DNA of 64,000 nt, from positions 36,056-100,055 of the forward strand of contig JAJCXX010000054.1 in assembly GCA_029263195.1 (NCBI GenBank), written 5' to 3'. This document shows, one piece after another, positions 1 to 9,681 of the stretch; positions within the stretch are counted from its first letter, which is position 1; the number at the start of each line of letters is the position of its first letter. This DNA comes from Acidimicrobiales bacterium. GTDB taxonomy: Bacteria; Actinomycetota; Acidimicrobiia; Acidimicrobiales; Aldehydirespiratoraceae. The notes below the pieces were generated by a model. That model did not search any database. It saw only the letters and a list, made by a program, of their open reading frames with translations, and was not told the origin of the DNA. The position numbers were made by a program, and so were the translations under genes.

Positions 1-609
1 GGATCCGGTCGGATGCAGGGCCGGGCCATCGACACGATCGGCTACCGGGGCATGCATTCCTACGAGCTGACCTTCGATGAGTGGTGGGTGCCGGACAACT
101 CCCTGATCGGCGGCGACGAGGGCATCGGGCGAGGCTTCTACCTGCAGATGGGGGGATTCGAGAACGGACGACTTCAGACCGCAGCCCGCGCCGTCGGAGT
201 AATGCAAGCGGCATTCGAAGCGGCCACCAGATACGCAGACGAGCGGCGAGTATTCGGTCAGGCCATCTCGACCTACCAACTCACCCAGGCGAAGCTCGGA
301 CGAATGGCCGTGCTCATCCAGGCTTCACGCCAATTCGCCCTCCACGCCGCCATTCTGCTGGGAAGGGACGACCCACGGGCCGGGGTCGAGGTGTCGATGG
401 CAAAAGCCTATGTATGTCGCGCCGCAGAGTGGGTGACCCGTGAGGCCATGCAGATTCACGGCGGAATGGGCTACGCCGAGGAGTACGACGTCTCGCGCTA
501 CTTCGTCGACGCCAGAGTGCTGTCGATCTTCGAGGGCACCGACGAGACCCTCTGCCTGAAGGTGATCATCCGGCGCCTTCTTCACGAGCGGGATCTTCTC
601 GCCCGCTGA
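1..609 (+). CDS. acyl-CoA dehydrogenase, C-terminal part
   Basis: The reading frame is open from the first base, so the start lies upstream of the window. About 200 residues remain: the end of the middle domain and the C-terminal helical domain, with the family motif IHGGMGY and a terminal FEGTDE. The Glu of FEGT aligns with the catalytic base of medium-chain type enzymes (family knowledge). These flavoproteins oxidise acyl-CoA to trans-2-enoyl-CoA; the substrate cannot be told from this part. The last 44 bases overlap the end of the convergent capA-like gene. Confidence 0.9.
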   Translation, partial: GSGRMQGRAIDTIGYRGMHSYELTFDEWWVPDNSLIGGDEGIGRGFYLQMGGFENGRLQTAARAVGVMQAAFEAATRYADERRVFGQAISTYQLTQAKLGRMAVLIQASRQFALHAAILLGRDDPRAGVEVSMAKAYVCRAAEWVTREAMQIHGGMGYAEEYDVSRYFVDARVLSIFEGTDETLCLKVIIRRLLHERDLLAR

Positions 610-1837
610 TCTCATCACCCACGAACAGCCCATCCTCCGGACCGAGACGCGACGACACCACCTTTTCGGTTCGCTCGGCCGACCGGGTGAGCGTGTCGAG
701 GGTCGACTGGGGTACATCGCCACGCTCCAGCGTCGGATCGGCGACCCGAATGATGTAGCCGTCGGAGCGGTCGACCCAGGTGGGAACGTAGCGAACCGAG
801 GTCGCCTCGATAGAGCCATCGGCGTTCTCGTCGAGGCTGACCGTGACGATCATCCCGTCCTGAGTGGTGGGTGTGCCGCAGCAGCTTGCCGATTGGTTCG
901 ACAGGAAGTTGCCCAAGCCGTACACCACCCATTCCCCGTTGATCTTGTCGATCGGCTGCACCACATGGGCGTGGGAACCGATGATCAGATCGACTTCCGC
1001 GGCCGGCAGGATCTCCTGCATCCAACTTTCCTGTTGGCTGCTCGGATTGGAGATGTACTGGTTTCCCCAGTGAAGGCTCACTATCACGAACTCCGCTCCG
1101 GCCTCACGAGCGATGCGGGCCTCTTCGATGATCGTGACGGGCTCGATCAGGTCGACCAGATACTCCTTGCCGGCCGGAAGCACAAAGCCGTTGAGCCCGT
1201 AGGTCGCCGAAATATGGGCGATCTGGATTCCGTTGACCTCATAGATCACCGGCTCGAGATCCTGCTCCTCGCTGAGAGCCATTCCGGCGGCGGTGAGCCC
1301 GACTTCTTCGAAAACCTGGAGAGTCGACTCGACTCCCCCGATCCGCTGATCGTAGGAGTGGTTCGATGCCGTGGAGCAGCCGTCGTATCCGACTGCCTTG
1401 GCCCCCTCGGCGTAGGCCCTCGGTCCGCTGAACACCGGATAGCCGCTCAAGTGCACGTTGTCGATGGCGATCGGCGTCTCCATGTGGCAGATCGCCAGAT
1501 CGGCGCGGGTAAGAATCGGTTCGACTTCGGCGAACAACGGGCGAAAGTCCATGCCGTCGACGGTGGTTGCATCTGCGGCCCTCACCACGGCTCCGTGAGC
1601 GAGCAGATCTCCGGTGAAGGCGAGGGTCGCGGCGCGAGGGGGAGGCTGAGTGGTCGTTGGAGCCATCGTTGTGGTCGTGGTCGACGTGGTGGTCGGCGCC
1701 ACGGTGGCCGCCACCTCAGCCGTGGCCGCAACGGCGGTCGAGAGATCATCGGGGCTCGCCGGAACGACCACCCATGCCACCAGTCCGCCAACGGCAAAGG
1801 CCGCTATCAGCATGGCCTTCACCCGATTCGACCTCAT
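566..1837 (-). CDS. CapA-family exported metallophosphatase-like protein
   Basis: 423 residues. The N-terminus carries one hydrophobic segment (about residues 8-26), then a Thr/Pro-rich linker, then a CapA/PgsA fold: FTGDLLAHG, CHMETPIA, SNHSYDQ, SLHWGNQY and GSHAHVVQP are the metal-ligand motifs of the calcineurin-like CapA family. CapA proteins take part in poly-gamma-glutamate or capsule export, but many family members have no known role. The start ATG overlaps the stop of the upstream gene (ATGA), which supports residue 1 here over a longer frame beginning at 1864. The Thr-rich linker fits an envelope-anchored, extracellular enzyme. Confidence 0.8.
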   Translation of the reverse strand: MRSNRVKAMLIAAFAVGGLVAWVVVPASPDDLSTAVAATAEVAATVAPTTTSTTTTTMAPTTTQPPPRAATLAFTGDLLAHGAVVRAADATTVDGMDFRPLFAEVEPILTRADLAICHMETPIAIDNVHLSGYPVFSGPRAYAEGAKAVGYDGCSTASNHSYDQRIGGVESTLQVFEEVGLTAAGMALSEEQDLEPVIYEVNGIQIAHISATYGLNGFVLPAGKEYLVDLIEPVTIIEEARIAREAGAEFVIVSLHWGNQYISNPSSQQESWMQEILPAAEVDLIIGSHAHVVQPIDKINGEWVVYGLGNFLSNQSASCCGTPTTQDGMIVTVSLDENADGSIEATSVRYVPTWVDRSDGYIIRVADPTLERGDVPQSTLDTLTRSAERTEKVVSSRLGPEDGLFVGDEISGREDPAREEGAG

Positions 1838-2622
1838 CGAAACAGTTCCGGCGCAATCGGACAATTGGTCGACAGGGCCGCTTCGGCCGGCGACACCAGG
1901 CCCGAACGTCCGCAGACACGCCCGATCAGACCCATGGGAATCAACTCGAAGTCAGCGAGCCACTCCTCGCGATCAGGCATGTTGTCGATCATGGAATCCC
2001 ACATTCTCACCGGGAGGAATGCTCCCACACCCGCCACCAGCCAGGCTGCCACTCCGGCATCAACGGCGACGGCCGCCGCCGCCCTTGATCCCGACCTAGC
2101 CCTGGCCCACGCCGGACCGGCCGCCTCCGCTTCGAGAAGGACGAGGTCGCTCGTCGAGGCGGCAGCGCCGATCCCCCAGTCGGGAATGTCGACACACGAG
2201 TGGTCGGCGTTCTGAAGCTCCCGCTGGAGAGCGAAACCCTCTCCGGCAGCGTCGACAACCCTCACCTTCACATCGGGACGTTTCATCAGGGCACGTGAGA
2301 CAGTGCCGGGCGAGCCGATCACGAGAACGGTCGAGTCGTCGGGGATCGCTGCCGCCAACTCGACGGCGGTGCGGTCGTTGCGGACCGACTCCACCGCATC
2401 GCGAGCCTCGACCACCGGATCGGGGCCGGTGATCATTCGTGCGGTGAGCCACACGAGATGAGCCGAGCCGGGCCGACGACGCAGAAGCTGGCGACAAGCC
2501 GTGAGCAACTCGATCGGATCGTTGGCAAACGACGACAATGCCCCCGCTGTTTCGCGCACCAGTACCTCGACCGGAACGTCGCCGGCCCGAGCTACATATC
2601 GGAGCCTCTCGATCGGATGCAC
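1834..2622 (-). CDS. eIF2B-like / NagB-fold protein
   Basis: 262 residues with a GTG start. The middle and C-terminal parts (TVLVIGSPGTVSRAL, then VRVVDAAGEGFALQRELQ, then a switch to SDLVLLEAEAAG) follow the strand-loop order of the initiation-factor-2B alpha/beta/delta fold found in sugar-phosphate isomerases and MtnA. The N-terminal half is helical, as in that family. No catalytic residues can be assigned with confidence. It is translationally coupled (ATGA) to the capA-like gene. Function is unknown; the fold call is an inference from pattern only. Confidence 0.5.
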   Translation of the reverse strand: MHPIERLRYVARAGDVPVEVLVRETAGALSSFANDPIELLTACRQLLRRRPGSAHLVWLTARMITGPDPVVEARDAVESVRNDRTAVELAAAIPDDSTVLVIGSPGTVSRALMKRPDVKVRVVDAAGEGFALQRELQNADHSCVDIPDWGIGAAASTSDLVLLEAEAAGPAWARARSGSRAAAAVAVDAGVAAWLVAGVGAFLPVRMWDSMIDNMPDREEWLADFELIPMGLIGRVCGRSGLVSPAEAALSTNCPIAPELFR

Positions 2623-2703
2623 GCGACGCAGCGTAGCGACGCCGCGAAGGTCAGCAGACCAGATGTGACTGGACGGGCCGTCGCTGCGCTAGCTTGGCCG
2701 ACC

Positions 2704-3189
2704 GTGGTAACGCCATCATCTGACCTCCAACTGTCACCGCTCTCCGGTGAGGGTCGGCCGCTTTCGGAGTGGTTGACGACATTCCCTCTCGTTCCGGTGA
2801 TTCTCGATCCGTTCACTCATGAGAGTGCGTGGATTCTCGACACGGCCCGACGGATACTCACGACCTTCGCCGAAGCCGACTGCAGGCCGTGTTGGATCGT
2901 CGCCAGCGACTCCGACGACGCCCGGCGTTTCTTGGGGCCGTATGCCGATGAGTTCCTGACTTTCGCCGATCCCGATCTCTCGGTGATCCGCGGCCTGGGA
3001 ATCGAGTCCACACCGGCATTCGCCATACTCCGACAGGACGGTTCGGTTGGAGCCAAGGCCGAAGGGTGGAGCCCCGACTCCTGGCGCGAGGTCGCCGAGG
3101 AGATAGTCGCGCTGACCCGCTGGAACCGTCCGGTTATCCCCGACGTGGGAGATCCCGTGGCGTTCTCCGGCAGCCCCATCGGCAGCTGA
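2704..3189 (+). CDS. thioredoxin-fold protein without an N-terminal CxxC
   Basis: 161 residues from a GTG start; the frame is open further upstream but that part overlaps the divergent gene. VPVILDPFTHESAW lies where a thioredoxin would carry CxxC, so the classical redox pair is missing; a later DCRPCW contains CxxC. ESTPAFAIL matches the cis-proline segment of the thioredoxin fold. It may be a non-catalytic or peroxiredoxin-like protein. No good ribosome binding site was seen, so the start is uncertain. It sits 42 bases before fumarase and may share its transcript. Confidence 0.55.
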   Translation: MVTPSSDLQLSPLSGEGRPLSEWLTTFPLVPVILDPFTHESAWILDTARRILTTFAEADCRPCWIVASDSDDARRFLGPYADEFLTFADPDLSVIRGLGIESTPAFAILRQDGSVGAKAEGWSPDSWREVAEEIVALTRWNRPVIPDVGDPVAFSGSPIGS

Positions 3190-3231
3190 CCCGAGAGGCC
3201 AGCCCACCTGAGGGACGGGTAAGTTGACAAC

Positions 3232-4869
3232 ATGTCCGAATTTGCGTATTCCGACCTGCTGCCCCTCGGCCCCGACAACACCGAATACCGGCTGATCGCC
3301 ACCGAGGGCGTCTCCACCTTCGAGGCCGACGGCCGCAGGTTCCTGAAGGTCGAACCCGAGGCACTGACTCTGCTCGCCGAGCAGGCGATGTACGACATCG
3401 CCCACTACTTGAGGCCCAGCCATCTCACTCAGCTGGCGAGCATTCTTGACGATCCTGAGGCATCTGGCAACGATCGTTTCGTCGCCACCGAGCTCTTGAG
3501 AAACGCCAACATCGCCGCGGCCGGCGTTCTCCCGATGTGCCAGGACACCGGCACGGCGATTGTGATGGGCAAGAAGGGAGATCAGGTCGTTACGTACTCC
3601 GACGACGGCGAGGCGATCTCACAGGGCGTCTACAACACCTACACAACTTCGAATCTGCGCTACTCGCAGGTGGCGCCGGTGTCGATGTTCGAGGAGTACA
3701 ACACCGCGAACAACCTGCCAGCGCAGATCGAGATCTACTCCAAGCCAGGCAGCAGCTACGACTTCTTGTTCGTGGCCAAGGGAGGTGGTTCGGCCAACAA
3801 GACCTACCTCTACCAGAAGACCAAGGCTCTTTTGAACGAGAGCTCGATGATCGACTTCCTCGACGAGTCACTGCGCTCGCTCGGCACCGCAGCGTGTCCT
3901 CCGTACCATCTCGCGCTGGTGGTCGGCGGCACCTCGGCCGAATACAACCTCAAGACCGCCAAGTACGCGTCGGCCCACTACCTGGACTCCCTTCCCACCA
4001 GCGGCGACCGGGCCACCGGGCACGGCTTCCGCGACCTCGAGTGGGAAGCAAGGATTCTGGAACTCACCCGAGAGCTCGGTATCGGTGCCCAGTTCGGCGG
4101 CAAGTACTTCTGCCACGATGTGAGGGTCATCCGCCTCCCCCGCCACGGTGCCTCCAATCCGGTGGGCCTGGCAGTGAGTTGCTCGGCCGACAGGCAAGCC
4201 CGAGCCAAAATCACGGCCGAAGGAATCTTCCTCGAACAACTCGAGACCAACCCGGCGAGGTTCCTGCCCGACGCCGCCGACGATCAACTCTCCGACGAAG
4301 TCGTCACGGTGGATCTCAATCGTCCGATGGCCGAGATCCGTAGCCAGCTTTCGCAATACCCCGTCAAGACCCGCCTTTCGCTTTCCGGAACACTCGTGGT
4401 CGGTCGGGACATGGCTCACGCCAAGATCAAGGAACGTCTCGACGCCGGCGAACCAATGCCCGAGTACCTGCGCGATCATCCGATCTACTACGCGGGTCCG
4501 GCCAAGACCCCCGATGGTTACGCCTCCGGCTCTTTCGGTCCCACTACTGCCGGCCGAATGGACTCCTACGTCGATCAGTTCCAGGCCGCCGGCGGCTCGC
4601 TGGTCATGTTGGCCAAGGGCAACCGTTCCCAGCAGGTCACCGAGGCGTGCGCCGCCCACGGAGGTTTCTATCTGGGTTCGATTGGCGGGCCGGCCGCTCG
4701 ACTCGCCAAGGACTCGATCCGCAGCGTCGAGGTTCTCGAGTACCCCGAACTCGGGATGGAGGCAGTCTGGAAGATCGAGGTCGAGGATTTCCCCGCTTTC
4801 ATCATCGTCGACGACAAAGGCAACGACTTCTACGCGGAGGTCTCGACCCCGGTGAAGTTCCGCGGCTGA
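3232..4869 (+). CDS. fum: fumarate hydratase, class I (iron-sulfur)
   Basis: 545 residues, the full length of the single-chain FumA/FumB type, which interconverts fumarate and malate in the TCA cycle. The three cysteines expected to bind the [4Fe-4S] cluster are present: C103 in PMCQDTG, the Cys of TAACPPYH and the Cys of KYFCHDVR. The C-terminal beta domain has [21 protein letters not shown], typical of the family. The cluster makes such enzymes oxygen- and iron-sensitive, unlike class II FumC. Confidence 0.93.
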   Translation: MSEFAYSDLLPLGPDNTEYRLIATEGVSTFEADGRRFLKVEPEALTLLAEQAMYDIAHYLRPSHLTQLASILDDPEASGNDRFVATELLRNANIAAAGVLPMCQDTGTAIVMGKKGDQVVTYSDDGEAISQGVYNTYTTSNLRYSQVAPVSMFEEYNTANNLPAQIEIYSKPGSSYDFLFVAKGGGSANKTYLYQKTKALLNESSMIDFLDESLRSLGTAACPPYHLALVVGGTSAEYNLKTAKYASAHYLDSLPTSGDRATGHGFRDLEWEARILELTRELGIGAQFGGKYFCHDVRVIRLPRHGASNPVGLAVSCSADRQARAKITAEGIFLEQLETNPARFLPDAADDQLSDEVVTVDLNRPMAEIRSQLSQYPVKTRLSLSGTLVVGRDMAHAKIKERLDAGEPMPEYLRDHPIYYAGPAKTPDGYASGSFGPTTAGRMDSYVDQFQAAGGSLVMLAKGNRSQQVTEACAAHGGFYLGSIGGPAARLAKDSIRSVEVLEYPELGMEAVWKIEVEDFPAFIIVDDKGNDFYAEVSTPVKFRG

Positions 4870-4874
4870 CGGGG

Positions 4875-5303
4875 TTACGCAAGAGCCACGGCCGACAAGA
4901 CGATCGTCGCCGCGGCCATGACGCCCCAGACGCCGAGAAGGACGAACCCCAACTTCACGTTCTGTGGAGCCCCGATCCGGTGTCCGTACCTGACCATGAC
5001 GACCCGGGTGACAATTCCTCGGCCCGCGAAGTAGACGTAGATGCCACCTCCGACCAAGCCGAAGTAGGGCCAGCCCGCACTGTCGGTGATGAGCAGGATT
5101 CCCGTCACCACCATTGTCCACAGCGTGAAGAAGTCCCACAGGGCTTCGCCCCTTATGTCGGCCCAATACACGGGATCGACGTCGTCCTCGGCCTCCATCA
5201 AGTTGAGACTTTCGGCGGTCGTCGGAGCGACCCACGAAACCGTCTGGCCGGCCCAACAAACCAGCGACAGAACCACGACGACAATTCCCCACCCGACCTG
5301 CAT
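4875..5303 (-). CDS. four-helix membrane protein of unknown function
   Basis: 142 residues. The start ATG at 5303 is preceded by AAGGGAGATGCC, a good ribosome binding site, and is preferred to a longer frame. Four hydrophobic stretches lie at about residues 5-25, 60-78, 80-100 and 118-142, with a short acidic loop (EAEDDVDPVYW) between the first two. No catalytic motif was recognised. It converges on fumarase with a 5-base gap and faces the oxidoreductase gene at 5415. Confidence 0.7.
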   Translation of the reverse strand: MQVGWGIVVVVLSLVCWAGQTVSWVAPTTAESLNLMEAEDDVDPVYWADIRGEALWDFFTLWTMVVTGILLITDSAGWPYFGLVGGGIYVYFAGRGIVTRVVMVRYGHRIGAPQNVKLGFVLLGVWGVMAAATIVLSAVALA

Positions 5304-5414
5304 GGCATCTCCCTTGTCGATCCGTTGATCACGATCCGTCGGCGCCGACCGGCACGGCCCGGAACGCACGCCGCTGACAATGACAAGTAGACAACTTTCG
5401 TGCGACGCTGTCGC

Positions 5415-6314
5415 ATGAAGTTGCGAATCGGGTACGGAATCGGCGCGGCACCGAGCCTATTTGCCGACGTGGGTGGCCTCGGCCGGGTGGTGGACGACCT
5501 CGACCGTCTCGGGTACGACTCGCTCTGGTTTCCCGAACGTGTCAACAGCCCCCAACTCGACCCGATAGTGGCCATGTCATATGTCGCCGGTCGTTCCGAG
5601 CGCCTCAAGTTCGGGCCGGCTGTATCGGTGGTGCCCGGTCGCAACCCGATACTGATGGCCAAGGCTCTGGCGAGCCTCGATCTCGTGTCGGGGGGAAGGT
5701 GCCTGGCAGCGTTCGGACTTGGGATCGCCAACACTGCCGAACACCAGGCGTTCCAGGTCGAACGAAAGGAGCGAGCGCCGTGGCTCGAGGAGGCCCTGCC
5801 ACTGATGCGTCGGCTCTGGACCGAGGACGCGGTCGATCACCACGGCGAGCGATTCCATGTCGAAGGCGCTCGGATTCTTCCCAAGCCGCTGCGCGATCCT
5901 TTCGAGGTGTGGCTCGGCGGCCAGGCACCTTCGGAGCTTCGTCGCACCGGCCGGTTGGCTGATGGTTGGCTTGCTTCGTTCTGCACGCCACGCGACGTCT
6001 CCGAGGGAATCGCCGCGATAAATCAAGCAGCATCCGATGCCGGTCGCTCGATCGACGCTGATCACTACGGCGTGCTCATTCCCTATGTCGACGGTGCGAT
6101 TCCCGACCTGTTGGCGAAACGTGTCGCCGACCGTCGCCCCGACGCCGACCCCCGCGACGTCGTGGCCACATCACACTCGCGAATGGCCGAGATGATCTTG
6201 GAGTTCGCCGAGGTGGGAGCATCGAAGTTTGTGATGTTTCCGGTGGTCGAACCACCCGACTGGACGGCCGAATTGACCGCCCTGGCCGACGTCACTCTGT
6301 CACTGCAGACCTGA
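5415..6314 (+). CDS. LLM-class (F420-type) oxidoreductase
   Basis: 299 residues. The luciferase-like TIM-barrel pattern is clear: LRIGYGIG strand 1, DSLWFPERV, VSGGRCLAAFGLG, ERFHVEGARILPKP and VWLGGQAPSELRRTGRLADGWL. In actinobacteria this subgroup normally uses coenzyme F420, though FMN relatives exist; the cofactor is an inference. The ATG at 5415 puts the first strand at the usual distance from the N-terminus. It stands alone between a divergent membrane protein and the MarR gene. Confidence 0.82.
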   Translation: MKLRIGYGIGAAPSLFADVGGLGRVVDDLDRLGYDSLWFPERVNSPQLDPIVAMSYVAGRSERLKFGPAVSVVPGRNPILMAKALASLDLVSGGRCLAAFGLGIANTAEHQAFQVERKERAPWLEEALPLMRRLWTEDAVDHHGERFHVEGARILPKPLRDPFEVWLGGQAPSELRRTGRLADGWLASFCTPRDVSEGIAAINQAASDAGRSIDADHYGVLIPYVDGAIPDLLAKRVADRRPDADPRDVVATSHSRMAEMILEFAEVGASKFVMFPVVEPPDWTAELTALADVTLSLQT

Positions 6315-6370
6315 CACGGTCGGCCACGGGACGCGGAAGTATCTCGCCCGATACTGTAGTTCGCCAGATT

Positions 6371-6384
6371 GTATGAGATCATAC
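6371..6384. promoter_or_regulatory. putative MarR operator
   Basis: A perfect inverted repeat GTATGA-GA-TCATAC lies 7 bases before the marR-like start codon. Its position fits autorepression, and the downstream beta-oxidation genes could be read from the same promoter. Regulation by this site is inferred from symmetry and position only. Confidence 0.5.
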
Positions 6385-6391
6385 GGACAGC

Positions 6392-6904
6392 ATGACCGAC
6401 CACTCGATCAACACCCGCACGACACCGCGTGTCACGCCGTCCTGGCGTCGCTTCGAGATCGCCATCATCGCCACCGCTCGTGAACTCCGAGCCACCTTCG
6501 ACGAGCGACTCTCTGTCCTCGACCTCAACCTCTCTCAGGCCACTCTTCTCGCCTACGTCACCGACTTCGGATCGAGCACGCAGACCGAGCTGGCCGACAT
6601 GGTCGGCTTGGGCCGCGCCGCCACGGGCACCATGATCGATCAACTCGAGGAACGGGGCCTACTCAAACGTCTCCCCGACCCCGACGACCGCCGAGTCTGG
6701 CTGGTCGCCGCCACCGGCGCCGGCGAATCACTGGTCGACGACTTCTACGAACTCGACGGCGACCTGCGCGTCGAATTCCGACAGGGCATCTCGCGAGACG
6801 ATCGCCATCAACTCGCCGACCTTCTCGACCGCCTCTCACTCAACATCGCTGCCGCCCGCGGCGAAGGCCGACCCAACGCCGATCCGCAGTCCAACACCCC
6901 CTGA
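6392..6904 (+). CDS. MarR-family transcriptional regulator
   Basis: 170 residues. The winged helix-turn-helix is at about residues 50-115: SQATLLAYVTDFG, STQTELADMVGLGRAATGTMIDQLEERGLLKR, then the wing PDPDDRRVWLVA. Flanking helices would form the dimer interface. The gene leads directly into thiolase, SDR and enoyl-CoA hydratase genes, so an acyl-CoA or free acid is a likely ligand (inference). A perfect palindrome sits immediately upstream. Confidence 0.88.
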   Translation: MTDHSINTRTTPRVTPSWRRFEIAIIATARELRATFDERLSVLDLNLSQATLLAYVTDFGSSTQTELADMVGLGRAATGTMIDQLEERGLLKRLPDPDDRRVWLVAATGAGESLVDDFYELDGDLRVEFRQGISRDDRHQLADLLDRLSLNIAAARGEGRPNADPQSNTP

Positions 6905-6920
6905 ACTCAGGAGCACGACC

Positions 6921-8090
6921 ATGCCAGAAGCCGTCATCGTAGATGTCGTCCGCACCCCCACCGGCAAACGCAACGGGAAACTCAAGGACTGGCATCCGGC
7001 CGACCTTGCCGCACACGTCCTCAAGGCTCTGGCCGAGCGAAACAGTCTCGACCCAGCCGATGTCGACGATGTCATCACCGGTTGCGTGATGCAGGTCGGG
7101 CCACAATCGCTCAACATCGGCCGCAACGCCGTCCTCGCCGCCGGTTGGCCCGAGTCGGTGCCCGCCACCACCGTCGACCGGCAATGCGGATCCAGCCAGC
7201 AAGCGATCCACTTCGCGGCCCAAGGAGTGATGGCCGACGCCTACGACGTCGTGATCGCCCTCGGGGTCGAGTCGATGACCAACGTTCCGATGGGGGCGAG
7301 CGTGGTGCATGGAATGGACTTCCCGTTCCCTCAGGCCATGCAGGACCGCTACGCCGAGACCGGGCTACCTCCCCAAGGCATCGGCGCAGACATGATCGCC
7401 GACGAGTGGGGCATCACCCGAGAAGATCTCGATGCCTTCAGCGCCGAAAGCCAGCGTCGCGCCGAACAGGCCACCGTCGAAGGCCGCTTCGAGAACGAGA
7501 TCGTGCCGGTGCCGGTGGAGATCGACGGCGAAACCGAGATGCTCACCAAGGACGAGGGAATTCGCCCCGGCACCACCGCTGATGTCCTGGCCGGACTCAA
7601 GCCGGCATTCCAAGAGGACGGTCGTATCACCGCCGGCAACTCCTCGCAGATCGCCGATGGTGCGGCAGCGCTCCTGATAATGAGTGCCGAGAAGGCCGCC
7701 GAACTCGGACTGAAGCCGCGGGCGCGATTCCACGCCTTCTCGGTGGTCGGAGCCGACCCCGTCACCATGCTCAAGGGTCCGATCCCCGCCACGGCAAAGG
7801 TGCTCGACAAGGGCAACCTCGGAGTCGACGACATTGATTTGTTCGAAGTCAACGAGGCCTTCTCATCGGTGGTGCTCGCCTGGCAGAAGGAAACCGGCGC
7901 CGACCTCTCCAAGGTCAACGTCAATGGTGGGGCCGTAGCGCTGGGACATCCTCTCGGGTGCTCCGGAGCGAAGCTGATGACCACTCTTGTCAACGAACTC
8001 GAACGAACCGGCGGTCGCTACGGTCTCCAGGCCATATGCGAAGGCGGCGGTATGGCCAACGCAACAATCATCGAAAGGATCGATTCCTGA
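6921..8090 (+). CDS. acetyl-CoA acetyltransferase / 3-ketoacyl-CoA thiolase
   Basis: 389 residues, the usual thiolase length. The nucleophilic C89 sits in DRQCGSSQQA, and the second-site residues H343 (GHPLGCSGA) and C373 (CEGGGMANA) are present, with NEAF between. It splits 3-ketoacyl-CoA to acetyl-CoA and a shortened acyl-CoA, or runs the reverse condensation. The ribosome binding site CAGGAG is 8 bases before the ATG. The stop overlaps the next start (TGATG), giving tight coupling with the dehydrogenase. Confidence 0.93.
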   Translation: MPEAVIVDVVRTPTGKRNGKLKDWHPADLAAHVLKALAERNSLDPADVDDVITGCVMQVGPQSLNIGRNAVLAAGWPESVPATTVDRQCGSSQQAIHFAAQGVMADAYDVVIALGVESMTNVPMGASVVHGMDFPFPQAMQDRYAETGLPPQGIGADMIADEWGITREDLDAFSAESQRRAEQATVEGRFENEIVPVPVEIDGETEMLTKDEGIRPGTTADVLAGLKPAFQEDGRITAGNSSQIADGAAALLIMSAEKAAELGLKPRARFHAFSVVGADPVTMLKGPIPATAKVLDKGNLGVDDIDLFEVNEAFSSVVLAWQKETGADLSKVNVNGGAVALGHPLGCSGAKLMTTLVNELERTGGRYGLQAICEGGGMANATIIERIDS

Positions 8091-8869
8091 TGCCACGTAT
8101 GAACCTCGAGGGCAGTTCCTCCATAGTCACCGGTGGTGCCTCCGGAATCGGCGAGGCGAGCGCACGTCAGCTCGCGGCCGCCGGTTCGCGAGTGGTGGTC
8201 GCCGACCTGAACGAAGAGAGAGGTCAAGCAGTCGCCTCCGATCTCGGAGGCCTGTTCGTGAAGTGCGATGTCTCGTCAACCGAGGATGCCGACGCCGCCG
8301 TCGCCGCCGCGTCGGAGATGGGCCCACTGCGTGCGCTCGTCAACTCGGCCGGAATCGGATTCGCGGGCCGAACCATCGACCGCAACAACGTACCCATGGA
8401 TCTCGACCGGTTCTCGTTCGTGTTGAAGGTCAACCTGATCGGGACGTTCAACATGCTCAGCCGTTCGGCGGCAGCCATGGCCCAGACCGAACCTGTCGAC
8501 GACGACGGAAGTCGTGGGGCCATCGTCAATATGGCTTCGGCCGCGGCATTCGACGGCCAGATCGGGCAGTGCGCCTATTCGGCATCCAAGGGTGGCGTGG
8601 TGGGAATGACCTTGCCAATCGCCCGCGACCTCAGTGCCGTTGGAGTCCGAGTCAACACGATCGCTCCTGGCCTGATCGACACGCCGATTTACGGCGAGGG
8701 CGAGGCCTCCGAAGCGTTCAAGACCCACCTGGGGCAGTCAGTATTGTTCCCGAAGCGACTCGGCACCGGTGAGGAACTCGCCTTCGCCGTAATGGAGTGC
8801 ATCACCAATCCGTATCTCAACGCCGAAACGATTCGTCTCGACGGTGGCATCCGGATGCCCCCCAAGTAG
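8090..8869 (+). CDS. SDR-family 3-hydroxyacyl-CoA dehydrogenase-like protein
   Basis: 259 residues. TGGASGIG (14-21) binds NAD(H); the catalytic set is S150, Y163 and K167 in the YSASK motif, with NSAG at 85-88. The overall sequence, including LFVKCDVSSTEDADAAV and the C-terminal NAETIRLDGGIRMPPK, resembles human HSD17B10-type 3-hydroxyacyl-CoA dehydrogenases. Placed between thiolase and enoyl-CoA hydratase, it most likely supplies the third step of beta-oxidation. Confidence 0.87.
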   Translation: MPRMNLEGSSSIVTGGASGIGEASARQLAAAGSRVVVADLNEERGQAVASDLGGLFVKCDVSSTEDADAAVAAASEMGPLRALVNSAGIGFAGRTIDRNNVPMDLDRFSFVLKVNLIGTFNMLSRSAAAMAQTEPVDDDGSRGAIVNMASAAAFDGQIGQCAYSASKGGVVGMTLPIARDLSAVGVRVNTIAPGLIDTPIYGEGEASEAFKTHLGQSVLFPKRLGTGEELAFAVMECITNPYLNAETIRLDGGIRMPPK

Positions 8870-8897
8870 CCGCATCCACTCAGAGCAGGAGAAGCAC

Positions 8898-9665
8898 ATG
8901 AGCGACGAAACAACCGAAGAGGCCGTTCTCACCGAGCGTCGAGGGCGCGTCCTGGTCATCACACTCAACCGGCCCGACCAGATGAACGCCATCAACGGCG
9001 CTCTGTCGACTGGTCTGTGGGCGGCAGTGCAGGAACTCGACACCGATCCCGACCTCACGGCCGGAGTGCTAACTGGCAACGGCCGAGGATTCTGTTCGGG
9101 CATGGACCTCAAGGCATTTTCGCGAGGCGAGGACATCGGGCCGATGTTCGAGTTCGTTCAAGCCGGAGCCCAGAAGCCCCTCATCGGTGCGATCGAAGGA
9201 TTCGCTCTCGCAGGAGGACTCGAACTTGCGTTGTCGTGCGATCTTCTCGTAGCCGCCAACGGCGCCAAGCTCGGTATCCCGGAGGTGAAGGTGGGCCTGT
9301 TCGCCGCTGGAGGCGGGGTGATCCGGCTCACCAGCCGGGTTGGCTACGGCAAGGCCATGGAGATGGCGATCACGGGCGATCCGATCAGCGCCGAGGAGGG
9401 CATGAACTTCGGACTCATCAGTCGACTTGCCGAGCCCGGCACGGCACTCGAGACGGCGATCGAACTGGCCGAGCGAGTCGCCGGTAACGCTCCTCTGGGA
9501 GTTGCGGCCTCCAAGAAGATCGTCCGGTCGAGCGTCGGCGCCACCGAAGACGAGTTGTGGGCGATCCAGCGACCGCTGCAGATGTCGGTGTTCACATCGA
9601 AAGACGCGGCCGAGGGCCCCGCGGCGTTCGCTCAGAAGCGCAAGCCCGAGTGGTCGGGCACCTGA
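8898..9665 (+). CDS. enoyl-CoA hydratase/isomerase (crotonase family)
   Basis: 255 residues. The oxyanion-hole segments are GRGFCSGMD (63-70) and AIEGFALAGG (98-107). Both acid/base glutamates of true hydratases are present: E109 (GGLELA) and E129 (IPEVKVG). The start is set by AGGAGAAGCAC before the ATG. It completes a hydratase, dehydrogenase and thiolase set under the MarR gene; only an acyl-CoA dehydrogenase and ligase are missing from this block. Confidence 0.9.
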   Translation: MSDETTEEAVLTERRGRVLVITLNRPDQMNAINGALSTGLWAAVQELDTDPDLTAGVLTGNGRGFCSGMDLKAFSRGEDIGPMFEFVQAGAQKPLIGAIEGFALAGGLELALSCDLLVAANGAKLGIPEVKVGLFAAGGGVIRLTSRVGYGKAMEMAITGDPISAEEGMNFGLISRLAEPGTALETAIELAERVAGNAPLGVAASKKIVRSSVGATEDELWAIQRPLQMSVFTSKDAAEGPAAFAQKRKPEWSGT

Positions 9666-9681
9666 CCGGCACGAGGCTGCC

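Noticed and set aside
1..6. GGATCC at the first base as a cloning junction
   Set aside because: A six-base site can occur by chance and the frame runs through it.
893..2215. Long open frame on the + strand opposite the CapA-like and eIF2B-like genes
   Set aside because: Low-complexity composition and no motif; it is an antisense shadow of genes with clear family motifs.
3868..5292. 474-codon frame on the - strand opposite fumarase
   Set aside because: Antisense to a clear class I fumarase; Gly/Arg-rich translation without domains.
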